A stretch of DNA of 64,000 bases, from NCBI GenBank assembly GCA_009741485.1, contig CM019218.1, positions 33,232,387-33,296,386 of the forward strand, written 5' to 3'. The translations under genes were made by a program, and so were the position numbers. Source of the DNA: Malurus cyaneus samueli. Lineage: Eukaryota > Chordata > Aves > Passeriformes > Maluridae. A model generated the notes under the pieces. That model had not been told where the DNA came from. It made no database searches and saw nothing but the letters and a program-made list of their open reading frames with translations. Shown here in pieces: positions 13,461 to 27,500 of the stretch; position 1 is the first letter of the stretch; every line of letters starts with the position of its first letter.

Positions 13461-16400
13461 AGCAAATCCCCTTAATTCACATAAGAGGAGAGTTAATTAA
13501 AGAATAGTAAAATAGTTGGAAGACTTCTTATAGGAAATACGAGTGATTGTATCTGTTTCAGGTTTGATGGTTTTTAGTTTTGAGGTTGTGAGTTTAGAAG
13601 ACCATCAGCCTAATTACAAAGAAAGTTGTTCCCTCGTAGTCACCATTTCCCAACACTGTTACAGGGCAAAATGTTTATAAAAGTGTTTTTTTATACAAGA
13701 CCAATTACCCTTTACTACAGAGAAATTTTTATTTCTCCAATATTAATGTCTGTTTCCCATGTTTGTCAGAATTAGTTAACCACTCAAGCTGCTACATTTG
13801 AAATACTATGCTAGGACACAACTTCTCTTGGGAAACTTGATACAGATAGAATGTTTGGAAAGAAGAGGTTTGGCTTTTTAAAAAGAGTTTTCAAAAAGAA
13901 AAACAAACCTTTGTACCTATATTTTCCTCTTCATATCTGAGTTTAAAATTCAAACTCCAGCAAGATTTGAGGAAGATTCTGCCTTTTTTTAATCAACCTG
14001 GCGAGAAATATGTGTGTTTATTTATAGAGCATGCGTGTGTAAATACATACGTATACACACACATAGTGTGTCATGACCCAGCTCCCTGAGAACCAGGATA
14101 AAACCTTGTTACATGAGGGAAAGGGAGGGACACTGTGGTTTAGAGAAGAAACCACATGTAAAACAAAGTTATTCACATTGCTTAAACACTACTGAAAGAA
14201 ACTCAGACACCATGGTGGGAAAGCCAGTGCAAGAATTTGTGAACCACTAAATTACATGGCATGCTGAAAACCAGGACTGTTGAACCTTTCTCCCTAATTT
14301 TGCTAGCTTCTGTAGCTTTAAAAAGACTTTGCAGTCCTTTCTGCATCGACTATCACTTTTCACAGAATGACATATTATTTGTTTGTTTGTTTTACAAACA
14401 ACAGTCTTGTAAATGGTGGTAACATGGCTCACCAAAATTGAGAAAAATGCAATATTTTAAGAAGCTAAGTCGTGAACTGAAGGCCAAATGGAAGTTCAAT
14501 AGCTGAGCTTTGATTAGCCCCAAATGCTTAAGTCCACATGTAAACTCTTCTGTCACACTATACTTTTCCTGTATTTTAGGAGGTCAGTGTGCAGATTTTA
14601 CCAAACTCCAACATGCCCCCTCATCAAAGTGTCACTGTTCTACACATACAATAATAGGACACCAAATGTTTCTTGCTGTTCAATTGACTGAACAGGGATC
14701 TAAGTTCTCCTGAAAATTAGGTTCAAATTATCTTAAGCAGGACGATACTATTAAAAAAAAAAAACAACAAAAGGGTATTTTTTAAAAAGTTGCCCGTGAG
14801 CTACCTCTGCTTTTTAAAATATACTTATCTGATTATATTTGTTACCTACTGTGTGAGAGAAACTGTTAAAAAATTAACTAATGAATATATGTATATTAGA
14901 ACTCTGAAAATGTAAAGCACTGTCAATTCTTTAGCTCTATTTATCTTTATAATTTAGATAACAACAATAATAATAAAATAATAATAATAATAATAATAAA
15001 TAATAATAATAATAATAATAATAATATACCTTGGGAAAAGTACATTGGCTAGTAGCTCTCAACAAGATCGAGTAGTTCAAATCAGTGGAAATACTCCTGA
15101 AAAACATGGTAGGCAAAAAATATCAAGAACTGGTGAATATATGCATATTTTTAATTCTAATACGTATTTTTAATGCTATAATCACTAAATGGTTCAATGG
15201 GTACAATTGTAAAAGATTTCTTTCTGGAATTTAGCTCTCATTAAGCATTACAAGAGTGCAGTATCCTTTAAAGGAGAGCACTGCTGCTACTGACAGGTAT
15301 ATATGTAATTTCCAAATCTTTGAAGTTTTGGAAGTTTGTAGACCTGTTCTCAGGAGCACATGCATTGATCCCTGGACTACACTGGTTTCACAGCGAGGGT
15401 TTTATAAAATATGGGAGTAATCCTACAGCTTCTGTGAAATATGTGTGCAAGACTGTCAAGAAATCTAAAGATAAATATTCTTTTTGGTAGTAGATACTCT
15501 GATTAAGACTAAAGTGGATGACTCTCGGAGAGCACCAAGGGGCTGCTTCCCAAGGGCCAGGAGCCAAGGAGATTTCTAAGGTTGGCAGGGCTGTGCCTTT
15601 ACCAGCTGGAGCTGGTCCCACTACACCCAGTGAGGAAACAGGGCAGGCCAGAGGGGCAGCCCAAAACCCAGGACATCAGGCATCCCCATGGGATGAGGTT
15701 AGGCTCAAGGTAAGGGGGGAAGAAAAGCTCTCCCTCTAAAAGTTTGGGGTCAGGACCAAGTCCTGGGCACAGGTATGACTGCAGTGCAGCTGCAATTTAG
15801 CTCAGGTGTGGCCATGTGCAAGGGCCTCAGCTTAAAGCAGCTCCCAAGAAAAAGTGGCAGAAATCCACCAGGCTTGGTTTGACAGGTAACTTCCACTAAA
15901 GTTTCTTCTGTCTCCTTTTCCAAGATAACCAGATGTGCTTTCTTTAAGCTGGCTTTAAGCCCAGGCCGAGAAACTTCCTAGAAGCACTGAGGATCCTAAT
16001 AACAACAAATGAACAAGAAAAGACATGCTGACAGCATGTACTACAAAGTAATATTCACAGCTTGATTGAATTTAGTGTAATAACAGAAAAAAAGGCTGGA
16101 ATTTGAAACAATAAGCTGGAATATTTTTCTGCCTTTCTATAACATTAATGTTAGTTTACTAGGAATTAGTATTACAGACAATCTATATTGTTCCTTTAAT
16201 AGTCTGAGTGGACCAATTTCTTATTGAAGCATGCAGAAGCTAATGAATTTGATCACTAGGATATTTAATAATATAAAAATAAGATTTGCCCCATTGACAT
16301 CAGGAAACTAGTCATAATTAATGGTGCATTGTATATAAATATTTGCAGGATTCTGTAATATTTGTATTATGTATTATTTATATGTGCAAGATGTATATAT

Positions 16401-19400
16401 CTACATAAGTATGTGCATATATAGCAGAGCATCCTTAAGTCATGTCTTACGGAGAACATCAGCTAGGAACTCCTGAGCTTCAGGAGCTGATATATTACAA
16501 GTAGCAATCTCAAAGCCCATTTCAAATCATTTGACACTCACAATCAGTCAGGGAGCTTTCAGCCCAAACAGGTTCTCATGACGATGACTCAGTACCATTG
16601 CAATTCAATTGAAAAATATGCTGCATAAATCTAGGGGCAGCAGGGGAATTAAAAAGCGAGCATTTGCTCTTACCAGCTTCAATTGGTAGCCCATGGTATT
16701 TTCTCATGAGGATTCATCCCTATTACATCACATAAATAAATCACAGAACAGCAGGGGAATATAAATGACAGTGGGAGCTACCAACATGTATAAATAACAC
16801 ATATGTGACAGGCATGTACCAAATACAGAGGATAATCTACAATCACATTATTATGCACCTTGATGACCTTATCTGCCCCTCTTTATTGTCGCTCCATGTT
16901 TGCCTGTGCTGGCAGTTTGCATTGGTGTGAGCCAGGTTACAGAGCTGTTTCTGTCATCGTCATTACACTGTAATGTTTTTGGCGAATTGCTGAGCAGTTT
17001 TTATTCTTCTCAGATTTAGGAGAAAGTTGCATCATACTGACTTCCATGCCTGGACTCCAGTATTACTTTGGCAATCCTATAAGTTTGATTCCAATACAAA
17101 CTTGTGACCTATCCCAACCAGCTGGTCTGTTTACCTCTGAATATTCCTTATTTCTCTTATAAAGTATATAGCATGTTCCATTATAAGGAAAATTAATTCA
17201 GCTACTCTATGTTTAATAGTACAAATCTCGTTATGGAGTTTGTTCTTTTTTCCTCCCCTTCTTCCTTTTTCATAGAAATGTTACAATATTTTTTTCTTGT
17301 CAATGGGAACCTTAAAAGGCTTGTACTCACAGTACAATCTAAAAAAATTTTATATTTCTACATAGGAACATAAAATGCATTTCCATAGCAACAGCCCTAC
17401 CTAGAATATCGTATTCAAAAGCAGGAATGCTTCTCAAATATTGATGCAGTTATATTAGCTTGTAGTCCACTGAGCATTTGAGCATTATTATTATTTTTCC
17501 ATTAGTCAACATTAATTCATACCTTCTTATGGCTGCCATAAGAATGTTAGCCTGAAGAAAATGCAGCAATTCCAACAGGAAGCAATGCAGTTTTTTATCA
17601 ACACATCTTGGACATTTTGCAAGTACTCTCAAAACCCTCCCCTCCAACAACTAAGAAGGATCTTTTCTCCCTTGCAAATGCATGCTCCTCCCTCATCCTT
17701 CCCCCAGCCTTGCTCCTGCAGAGATTTCTCCAGCTTCTTAAAGCCATGGTGGACTAAGAAAGCAAAGGATATGATTTGGAAGAGGCTAATGTAACCGAGA
17801 TCTACAGTACAAAATATGAGAATACACATGATTCATGAAGGTAACAATGGAGAAAGTATTCAAATACCAAGCAAGACCACTTGTTCAATTATTCTGTCTC
17901 TGCTGGATTTACCACAGCCTCTGTTTATAGTTACTTGTAAGTTAGTTCTTTTTTTCTTTCCTCGTATGCATGACAGAGGCATCCTCCAAATACACTACAG
18001 CCTCAAGCAATTAAAAAAGCAACCACTATCTTGTTCTCAGCAGAATCTTCTCCCCAGAGAAGTGCTCTGAATATGTTGTCTTTGTGGTGCTACTAACAAG
18101 AAACAGCAGACCCTTTCCAACTCAGGGCAGGGAGCAGCAAATCCACTGTCCACTGACAATCACCATAGAATCACGACATTAGGCTTCACGTATCAATATG
18201 CACCACAGAAAAGATGGGGAAAATATATCACTTCTAGTGTTTCTCAGGAATGGGAAGCAGTTCAGGGAATTCGCATCCAAACCTGCAGGGGAAAAAAAGC
18301 CTGCCCAATTAAGAAAAAAGCCAGAACAACCCCTCCCAAAAAAAAGCACACAAACAGCCCTCAAACCTCCTCCTATATTGAAACTATGGATAGTAGAAAA
18401 AGTAATCAAGTTATAGGATCATAATTCTAAATATCTATACTACTAAGAAAACAAATGTTACTGCTGTTCAATTCAGGTGACTACAACAGTTGGACGTTTG
18501 AGGTTTTTTTCCTTTTGTGAAAGATTAGTGGAAGCTCTTGAAAGATGTAGATTGGCTGAGGAGCAGAAGACATCAGAAGTTCAAAACAACGCAAAGGACA
18601 AGAAAGAGAACTTCATAACAACAAAATATTGTCACAATTCTTTATGAAAGATGATTTTCTAATTGTAGAGTGGAGCTTTGCTATGCAGGAGACACACACA
18701 GAAATCAACACAGACACAAAAAATTAGATAATGGAGTTAAACAGGAACATATTTTTTGAAAGTACTTTTGCAAAAAATTGTAACTCACTCCTGCTGCATG
18801 TACTTCAGTCTTAGAGTCATCAGCTGTTGTTCAAATACCAACAGCAAACCCTCAGCTACAATTCTTTCCATTTGCTCCAGACAAAGCGTCCAGACACCAT
18901 TTCTCTGACATCCAAACAAAATTCTCTCAGGTCATTTCAGCCTCCAAATTGTAATGCTGGAAACTGTGAGAAAAGACTATTTGTAGAAACAATGTCACAG
19001 GTTCACTTGGATAGCTCCTTGATTTGTAGACCTGCTATCTCCAACTAATCATGTATTGCTATAATTAAAATATCCAACATTTTTGCCAGAACTAAGATAC
19101 AGCCTACTTGTTCCTGTCAATTAGCAATTATGATTCTATTTAAAACTAATGTCATTTGCAGTGTTTGTAAAGCCAGTACCCATTAAGTGCTATCTTTCAT
19201 GGCGCACCACAGAAAGCTGCACAAAAAGCCAGAAAGGCATCCAAACAAGCACTCATTTTCCTCAGTGGATGTTTGAATGATCTCCCCGAAATACTTTGAG
19301 AGACTGTCGTTCAGAAATGGCAGAAAGCTCTTTACTACCTACCAGCTATTCTGGGCAAGACAGTGTGCAGTTATAATCTGAAGGCAGTTTTGCTGAGCTG

Positions 19401-22400
19401 CCTCAGCCTTTCCAATTACCAGTTGTTGATCACTGTCTAAAAGACAACTCTCACAGTTATCCTGCAGCTGTTTAGCAGAGTCACAACAGCTGCCGGCTAG
19501 GTTTCACATATTTAGTAAAATACTTTATCACCCATGATAATACAGGCAAGTACAGTCTCCCAGAATACAGTAACTGGCACTGTTAATTCCATTCAGGCCA
19601 GTTGTGCTTAATGATCCCTCTTTCTTAGAGGAAACAGCTGAATGTCTCTGCAAATGCTCATTTCCAGGCCAGTGGAATACAACAGCTGATTTACTGATAT
19701 TGTAGTCCTTAATAATTTACTGATAATAACCAAGTGCTATAAATTTCCAGAACATTCACATACTAAATGGATGAGCAGCTTTCTACTAATATCCAGCAGC
19801 TCTGAAACAAGCCCTGCACAAAGTTCCAAAAATATGCCTTCGGTTATCTTCAGGCTTTACAAAGCTATGTAGTCCTCTTTGACAAACCAGTAGTTGCTTC
19901 TCAGAAATAGCACTGCAATAGAAATAGCACTGCTTTAGAAACATGATGCTAGTGCAAGAAAAGTTTCTTCGGAAGCAGCTTCCTCCTCATTCATTTTTCT
20001 CCTTGTTTACACCTGCCTGTATTTGTATTTCATCAGCTTTCATCTTCCTCTGCATCCCAAATGTGGTTTTCCACAGTTAGGTTGAAACCCACGACATGGA
20101 TTTTTCAATTCTATTTGATCAAGAATTAGCATACCAAGGAGTCTTACAAGAAAGCTAGACTACATATACTATATAAGACTTCCCACAGCCCCATGCACAT
20201 CCCTCATTGATTTTTTTGTGGTTCTAGATGACTCGTTTCTTTTTGTGCTTCTATAAGCCATTAACACTAGCTCTTCTAGCACTAGCGTGCATAAATTAAA
20301 AATACAGAGCAGTTTTCCAATGAATTTTAATTTCAGTTATAAAAAAGAATAGAAATACTATGAAGTATTCTATTAATATTAAGATTTCACTATGCAGCAC
20401 AGTCTGTCACCCACTGCTGCCTCTTGCTCTGATGCAGCGATCAGTAGCGTCTTTAGCAAATGGTGCTCATATGTTTTCTGTCCTTGATTCAGATAGAAAC
20501 ATTTGTCTTGACCATTTGCTGCCAGCAATTTCAAACCAAAGAAACATATCTTAGCACAGTGCAAGTTTGATGTGCAAAGATAATTTTGTGGTCTGAATAA
20601 GTCATTTGAGCTTTTGTGACCACAGTTCTTCCTTTGCCATGTATTTGAGAATGGTCTAGTATCTTGGAATCACTTATAATGCGGCTTAGTTTACAACAAT
20701 CTCAGTTCTTCCTAAGTGACAAATTTAGTTTCCTTTTTGCAAAATGTTCCAAATTTCCATGCACATAAGTTGTGAAACAAATAACAATAGGGGATAACTT
20801 ACATTTGAGAACGTTTTTCAAATTGTGCAGTACATTTTAGACAAACTGGAAAAAACAGCAATAAGAAGAAATACTTTCAATGTTATCAGCATTCTTCATT
20901 TGAAAACCCCTCAATCTTTTCTGTTTTGGATTACAATTTTGCACTACAAAGCATATACAACTACAGGGCATGACAACAACATTTTAATTATAACGTTTCA
21001 GTGGTGATGCTTTATATTATATTGGAAAAATGCAAGCTCTTTTTGCTCTGAAACAGACATATCTGAATCTTAGAATATGACAGATTAAACCATACTTATG
21101 TTAGTACTTCACTAGTTGCAGATTTTGGAAAGAGTACTAGTAGAACCTTTTTTTTAATGTGTAACTGGGAGGTATCATTAAATGGAAATGGCACACAAGG
21201 CAATAAAGAAAGAAACCTCCTACACAGACGTAGGATGCTTATCTAGCAGTGTGGCTCTAAAATAGAAGTTCTTAATTTCCCCAAGTGTTCTGCAGTAAAA
21301 AAATCAAGATATGATCCTCACATGATACTGCACAGCAACAAGACAGTTTTCCTCTACAATATGCCCAGGTAATTTATAAACTTTAAATAAGTAGTTGTAT
21401 CAAAATGGATTTAAGAAACTGCCACTAACAAAATAAAGACAACAGGAAGACCAGTCTCTGCAGAAAGCAGTTCAGTATTTTGTTTCTTCTCTTAAGGATG
21501 AAAAAATACACAGACAGGTATGGAACCAAAATAATGAGTAAAAGTTTATGATGATCAAACAGTAATAATCACTATCAGGTTAAACTGATAACATATTGTG
21601 CTCACTTTTTATGGTATTAGCAGGCTTTAAAAAATACCAAATGGTTAAAGATCAGGACCAACGTCTATGGAAAATCGTTTTGAGCCTGTGTTTTCCTGAA
21701 AGAAATCACATATTGAGGTGTGTTATTGTCATAGTATACTTTTCTTTATTAATGAAAGAAGTTTTTTACCTTACAATGAATGGGATTCTTTAAGATGTCC
21801 TATATATTGTCTTCCGTGTGAATGTATATAAAATCAGTAGTTTTGGTATGTATGTAGCAAAGAATGTTTATAGAGCAAAGCTTCCTTACCATCACAAAAA
21901 CAGTTAACAGAGCAAATCCAGATCCTATCTATGCCTTTAGGTCGGTCAGAACCCAGATGAAAGTGCTGAAATGATGACAAAGATGGATTAAGATATTCCC
22001 AAGCATGAAACATCAGGAAAACAAGTTACCATTAAAAGTAGCAATTGCTTCTTATCTTTATACTTACCCTTACAGATGAAACCCACTCTGTGATTAGGCA
22101 GCAAGTAGCATCAGAAGATGTTAGTCTCATATGACAGTTTAGTGTCACCTGCAAAACTTTCACACAAATATCCCTGCCTCAAGATAATGCTCAGTTCATA
22201 AGGGATACATAGTGCGGTTTGATTTTTTTTTACAGAAGAGGACCTGCATACGTAAAAACTGCAAAAGCAGAGTCAACTCAGAAGTGGATGGTATATCTTG
22301 AGTTGGATGATACCTTGCTTTTCCCCAGCTATCTGAAGATGATTTCGACCCTCAAGACTTGCTTTCAGTGCATTACACTTGTAATAAGTGCACCTGTCAT

Positions 22401-23090
22401 GAGATCCGCTGATACAAGTTGAGGGGAAAAGGACATATGGAAGTATCAATCCCCCTATTGAGATACTTCATTTTTTCCCCTCTAGAGCATTCTGGTTCCA
22501 ATGATCTTATTTCAACTAATGTGAAATGTGAGGTTGTGTATATTATGGTGGCACAAATATAAATCATTTATTTAAACCCATATTACAGTCCTTTGGGTCA
22601 AGTTACAATAGAAAGGCTTTGTCTGCTTTTATGTGAGAGGCAGAGTACAAAGTCATCAGGATCATTAGTCTGCAAGAGTTTTTCCAGGCCTTAGTGGTCT
22701 CTTCAAGCTCCTCAGTAATTGCCACCAGCTCAGTGGCCACTTCACAGACCTGTTTGTCCTTACAGCACAATGAGTCACTACAACATAGGGCAAGTACACA
22801 GAGTAACTATGTCAGGCAGCACAAGGACCTTAACCTCATCCCAGGAAAGCTCTTCCTACAGCATATTTTTTAAGGAAAGAAAAACCTTCATCTGTAATCA
22901 AGCACAGAAACAGCATGTATATAGTAAATGCTTTATGTTGCACACAACAGCCACTTTACCAGAATTTTAGGAATGGCTATTAAACAGCCCTATGCCACAG
23001 CAATGAACAAAATCTCATCCACTGGAACACGTGAGGAGCAAACTTCTCCCAGTGTTAGCCAAAGAAACTGTACTATGTCATGAACTCTGA
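13461..23090. other. Intergenic DNA, no gene seen
   Basis: Both strands contain only short chance ORFs. Named contents are a (TAA)n microsatellite (14965-15026), a GC-richer unclassified block (15500-15900) and two stretches of even, low-repeat texture that may be conserved non-coding elements (16540-17060 and 19180-19760). No splice-flanked coding sequence was recognised. Confidence 0.5.
14965..15026. repeat. (TAA)n microsatellite
   Basis: About 20 AAT/TAA units with one or two interruptions. The preceding TGTAAAGCACTGTCAATTCTTTAG resembles the 3' end of an L2/MIR-type element, a common seed for such arrays. Confidence 0.95.
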
Positions 23091-23094
23091 ACAC

Positions 23095-23862
23095 CCGCTC
23101 CCAATGCCTCAGTTTAATAAGGCCAAGTGCCAGATCTGCACTTGGGGTCACAGCAACGCCGTGCAGTACTACAAGCCTGGGGAAGAGTGGGTGGAAAGCT
23201 GCCTGGCGGAAAAGGACCTGGAGGTGTTGGTTGACAGTGGAATGAACATCAGCCAGTGTGTGGCTGGGTGGCCTGGGAAGCCGAAGGCATCCTGACCTGG
23301 GTCAGCAATAGTGTGGCCAGCATGACCAGGGCAGGAATTGTCCCCCTCTACTTGGCACTGGTGAGGCCACACCTCGAGTGCTATGCCCAGTTTTGGGCAC
23401 TACACGACAAAAAACAGCAAGGTGCTGGAGCAGATGCAGAGAAGAGCAATGGAGATAGTGAAGGGTCTGGAGCACAAGTGTGATGAGTAGCTGAGGGAGT
23501 TGGGGGTGTCTGTGCAAGGGAAGGCCTGGGTGGGACGGCCTTATTTCTGTCTACAATTACCTGGAAGGAAGCTGCAGCCAGGTAGGGGTCAGTCTCTTCT
23601 CCCAGGCAGCTAGCAACAGGAGAAGAGGAAATGGCCTCAGGCTGTGCCAGGTTGGACATTATGAAGAATTTCTTCTTAATTTCTTCAGGGTTATTAAGCA
23701 TTAGAATGGGCTGCCCGGGAAGTGGTGGAGTTGCCACTCCCTGGAGGTGTTCAAGAAACCGTATGTGCACTTAGTGCCTAGACAAGGTGGTGTTCAGTGA
23801 AAAGGTTCAGCTCGATGCTCTTGGAGGCCTTTTTCCGATGATTTCGTGTGATTATGCGATTC
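23095..23862 (+). mobile_element. CR1 LINE 3' end, truncated
   Basis: The translated plus strand contains FNKAKCQI, EKDLEVLVDSG, LYLALVRPHLE and QFWALHDK, which are the last part of CR1 ORF2 in broken frames. The 3' UTR follows (AGGTTGGACATTATGAAGAATTTC, GGGCTGCCCGGGAAGTGGTGGAGT, CTGGAGGTGTTCAAGAAAC) and ends in a degenerate ATGATTTCG/TGATTATGCGATTC repeat, the CR1 terminus. The frame is destroyed by indels and stops. Its end touches the PTGR2 CpG island. Confidence 0.9.
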
Positions 23863-24500
23863 AGGGGCCGTGCCGCCAGCGCCTGGCCCTCATCCCACCA
23901 CAGCCCTTCGCGCCACTCGGGCGGGCTCAGGGCATCGCCGCCTTAAGGGGGGGCTCCTGCCAATGTTTCCCTGTTTAAGACCCGCGCGCATGCGCACGGG
24001 CAGGAGGCGGGGCCCTCTGGGCGCTCGGGGCCGGCTCAAGGTGAGCGGGAGCCTCGGGGGTCTGAGGGGAGGCAGCGGTGTGAGGGGAGGCGAACGGGGT
24101 TCGGCCTGCTGGGGGGCTTGGTAGAGTCCAGGACTTCCCAGGAGTTGAATCCTCAGGGATTAGCGCGCCTCGCTGCAGGGCGGGGGGGGGCGGGGGGGAG
24201 GGCACGCATAGGTGCTGAAGAGGCTGTTGGGATTGCCCGATCCCTGGAACGGGAGCTCAAATCGAGCTTGACTGAGCTCTCTGATCCAAGCGCGTCCCGG
24301 GGCGGTAGAGACATCCCGGGGGAGAGGAGTGGAGCGGAGCCCACCGCAGCCCCGACCAGCCTGTAGGACTGAACCCCCCTTCGGTGCCCCTGCCTATCTC
24401 GGGTTCTCTCTCCTGGGCTGTTCTGTCTGCGGCTTCCGACACTGAGAACGACCCGTCTGCAGGCAGCCTCCAGAGAATCTTCTACCTTTGGCAGCACTGG
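23862..24500 (+). promoter_or_regulatory. PTGR2: CpG island, probable PTGR2 promoter and non-coding first exon
   Basis: This GC- and CpG-rich block stands out against AT-rich flanks and lies about 4 kb before the first coding exon of PTGR2. Inside it, CTCAAG|GTGAGC at 24040/24041 is a strong plus-strand donor, so a 5' UTR exon of roughly 100-170 nt ending at 24040 could splice to 28276. No TATA box is seen. The transcription start is not determinable by eye. Short ORFs here on both strands are composition artefacts. Confidence 0.65.
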
Positions 24501-27500
24501 TTTCTAACTCGGTCTTTGGGCATACCTGGGAAAGTGGATAGTCAGTGAGCTCTCTCAGTTTGCTCTCACTTGGGAGCCTGCAGACTGCATCATGGGCTTC
24601 TCAAAAACCCATCGCCTGACCTTCCTCCCCTCCTGGGAGTAATCTGCACTCCTTATGTGAAATTCTGCTAAGAAGAAAGACGCTTTATGTATATGTACCA
24701 TATACATGCATGATATTTTAAACAATTTGCAACAACTCCAATATAATGCAACTATTTATTAAAAAAAAAAAAAAAGTCCAAGATGTGGTACCTGAAAGCT
24801 TTTAGAGATATTTTTGGCACCTCAGTCTGAAAAATAGAAGTCTATACAGTCCTATTGTATGTAGATATAAATGTGTATAGTTACTGGAACTTTTGCGGTG
24901 TATGTCACTGAAATCTGATTAAAAGCTGAAAGATACTAGGCTTCTTAGCATATAAAAAAAGGCTGGATCAAGATCCTACTACTTTTTCATCTGCTTCTTT
25001 CTTGGAGGAAAGATGAGCCTCCCCTCAACCCTTATAGCATGTCAGAAAATCTACGTGAAGAAAACACTATGGGAGGATCTTCTCATCAGAGAATTGAGTG
25101 ATGAGACATGGAATATTAGGAAATCTGAAATTATTGGTTCAGTTCATTAAAGTACTTAGCCTTTATGGTATAAACTTTATATGAAGTTTTACTTCATCCA
25201 TGACAGTCATGATTGGTTCATATTGATTCTGGCTTGCAATTAATCCACATCCATCAAATGTAGAGCTCCTTAGTGGAGCTGGTGGAAATTTTGGTACTTA
25301 ATTCATTACATTTACTCTTCCATTTCCATTTACCTCACCTTGCCAGTTACAGGTGTCTCTTTCTTTTCACCAGTCATTCCCATCTGAGCTTGCTTGTTTG
25401 TCTTATTCATCGTTCCCAGTTTCTTCAGTTTTCTTCCCCATTTTGTTTTTCTCTTCCCTGCTTTAATGGCCATGAGGGTACTATACTTGCCTTGTTTCTC
25501 GGTTTTTACTGATTCCTAGTCCCAGTTCTTCCCATCTTTCCTTCCTGCTGCTCATTCAGAGCCGTTCTTGAAACTTCTTTCTTTGACTTTCCTCTGAAGA
25601 TCCTTGCTCCAGCCATTTTGACATCACAGTTTCAGAAGAATTCCAGATCTTGTTCTCTGTTTAGATTGCCTGCCTTCTTCCTCCATGCTGCCAGGGCCTG
25701 ATAACAGTTCTACCTGCTCTTCCTTTTGTTTTTTAACTAGACTGCATCTGGCATGTTCTTTAATGACTTGGAAGCAGGTGACTCGTTTTGGCAAGAGTGT
25801 ATGCAACTGAAAACTGTGCCTTACAGGCAGTTTCAGAAACAAGGAGTTCTGGGAACCCAGCCCAGGGCAGACAAACCGGAGCATTTTAGCACTGAGGAAT
25901 TTATTTAACAGTTTTAAAAGGAGTTGTCACGTGTCTGAAAAAATGGGGAAAGAAAGGCAAGGGGAAAAAAGATAAAACTGGACTAAAAGGTACTTAAGAC
26001 TCCCCTGAAATGCTGCTTAAAGCTCCTGATGTACTCATAGGATAGGTCTGGTGACTGGCATAGAACAATGATGTTAAAACTTGGAATTTTTACTCTATTT
26101 GATTTAAAGAGTAAAACCAACTCAGACTATTTTTGTTTTGGAAAGCTAAAAAATAATAATGTGTGTTGTTTTTTGCTCTTTTAAAAAAAATAGTAAAAAA
26201 CATCCTGCATGCTGGCACTATGCATTTGTTGAAATGGATTTTATATGTGATACAAATCCCCTTTATTTCACTTTTTAAAAAATCTGTTTCTTTTTCCAAA
26301 AGCTTTCCTCAGTTTACAGTGCTAAAAGATGGTTCTTCTCTTTATTTTCTTTAGTCACTTCTGTATTGTTTGTAATGTGAGGAAAGTTTGATTCTTACTG
26401 TGTTCTGGTGTTACTGTGACCATTTGCTTGTGTAATGGTGTTGCTGACTTCCACTGTAGGTGCATTCCTATTTAGAAATAAATGTCCATCTGCAGTGTTG
26501 TATTTGCTGTGGTAGCTGTCATAGAATGAGTGACAGTTCAGTTGCCAGTTTCACTTTTTGTCCACCCACTCACAGTATTTGGAAGATCTTCAAATTAAAT
26601 CAGTACACAGGCTTCTCAAACAAAAACTGTGAAAACAAACTGGGAAATAAACAATGGTTTTGTTCCCTCAAAATGGCAGGCATTCAAATAAGTAGTCTAA
26701 ACTTACACTGGACAATTTTTATACTCACATCTTCCTATGCTGTTCTGTATTGCTTTATTTTGCTTTTAGTATGTTAATATCTTCGATTTTTTATATAACT
26801 GGGGTTATTTTTTCCTCTGTACAAATCATAGAAAGTAGATATTTCAGGAGTCTGTCTGTAGGGCATGAGCTGTACAGCAACTCTGCCTGCTCTGCATGGT
26901 TTATAAACAGAGGATCAGACCCTTAGCCAGGGATATGGACAGTATATATCAAGGAGTGATTTGCCCAGAGTTCATGTGAGATGTCTTATGCTGTTGGTTT
27001 ATATTCACTGCATTCTAACTCATTATTTCTGCACAGAACTGTTAGATTAATGGTTATAAACTTCAGCCGAGTTGTGAATGTGTGCAAATCATTTACTAGA
27101 GTAGGCTTGTTCTTTTAAACTGCACCGGACACATCTGACCATTTATAAAATGCTCATTGTATTGGCAGAAATTCTCAGATGCTAAGACAATTGCTGTGGG
27201 GATAAAAACTGTACTACTGTGGGGATAAAAACCGTTCTACTTGAATGTAATTTTGTTGGGCAGATGTTACCAGGAAGAATTTGGAGTTTTGTTCTGAAAA
27301 ATAGTCTGTAAAACAAATACAGTCATATGCCCATGATCACGCAGGAAGTCTATAACTGAGTACAGTGCTGAATAAGTGTTTGATAAGTGGTGATGATATA
27401 CTCTTTCTAGGCTCATTTTTTAGATTTGCTCCAATTTGCTGTTCTGGTCAGCAAAATAAACATGAAAAAGATATCAGCTATCATGTTGCATTCCTTAATG

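Noticed and set aside
15500..15900. GC-richer block as a possible exon or gene
   Set aside because: The ORFs on the two strands mirror each other, and there is no convincing splice context or known motif. It is perhaps a decayed repeat.
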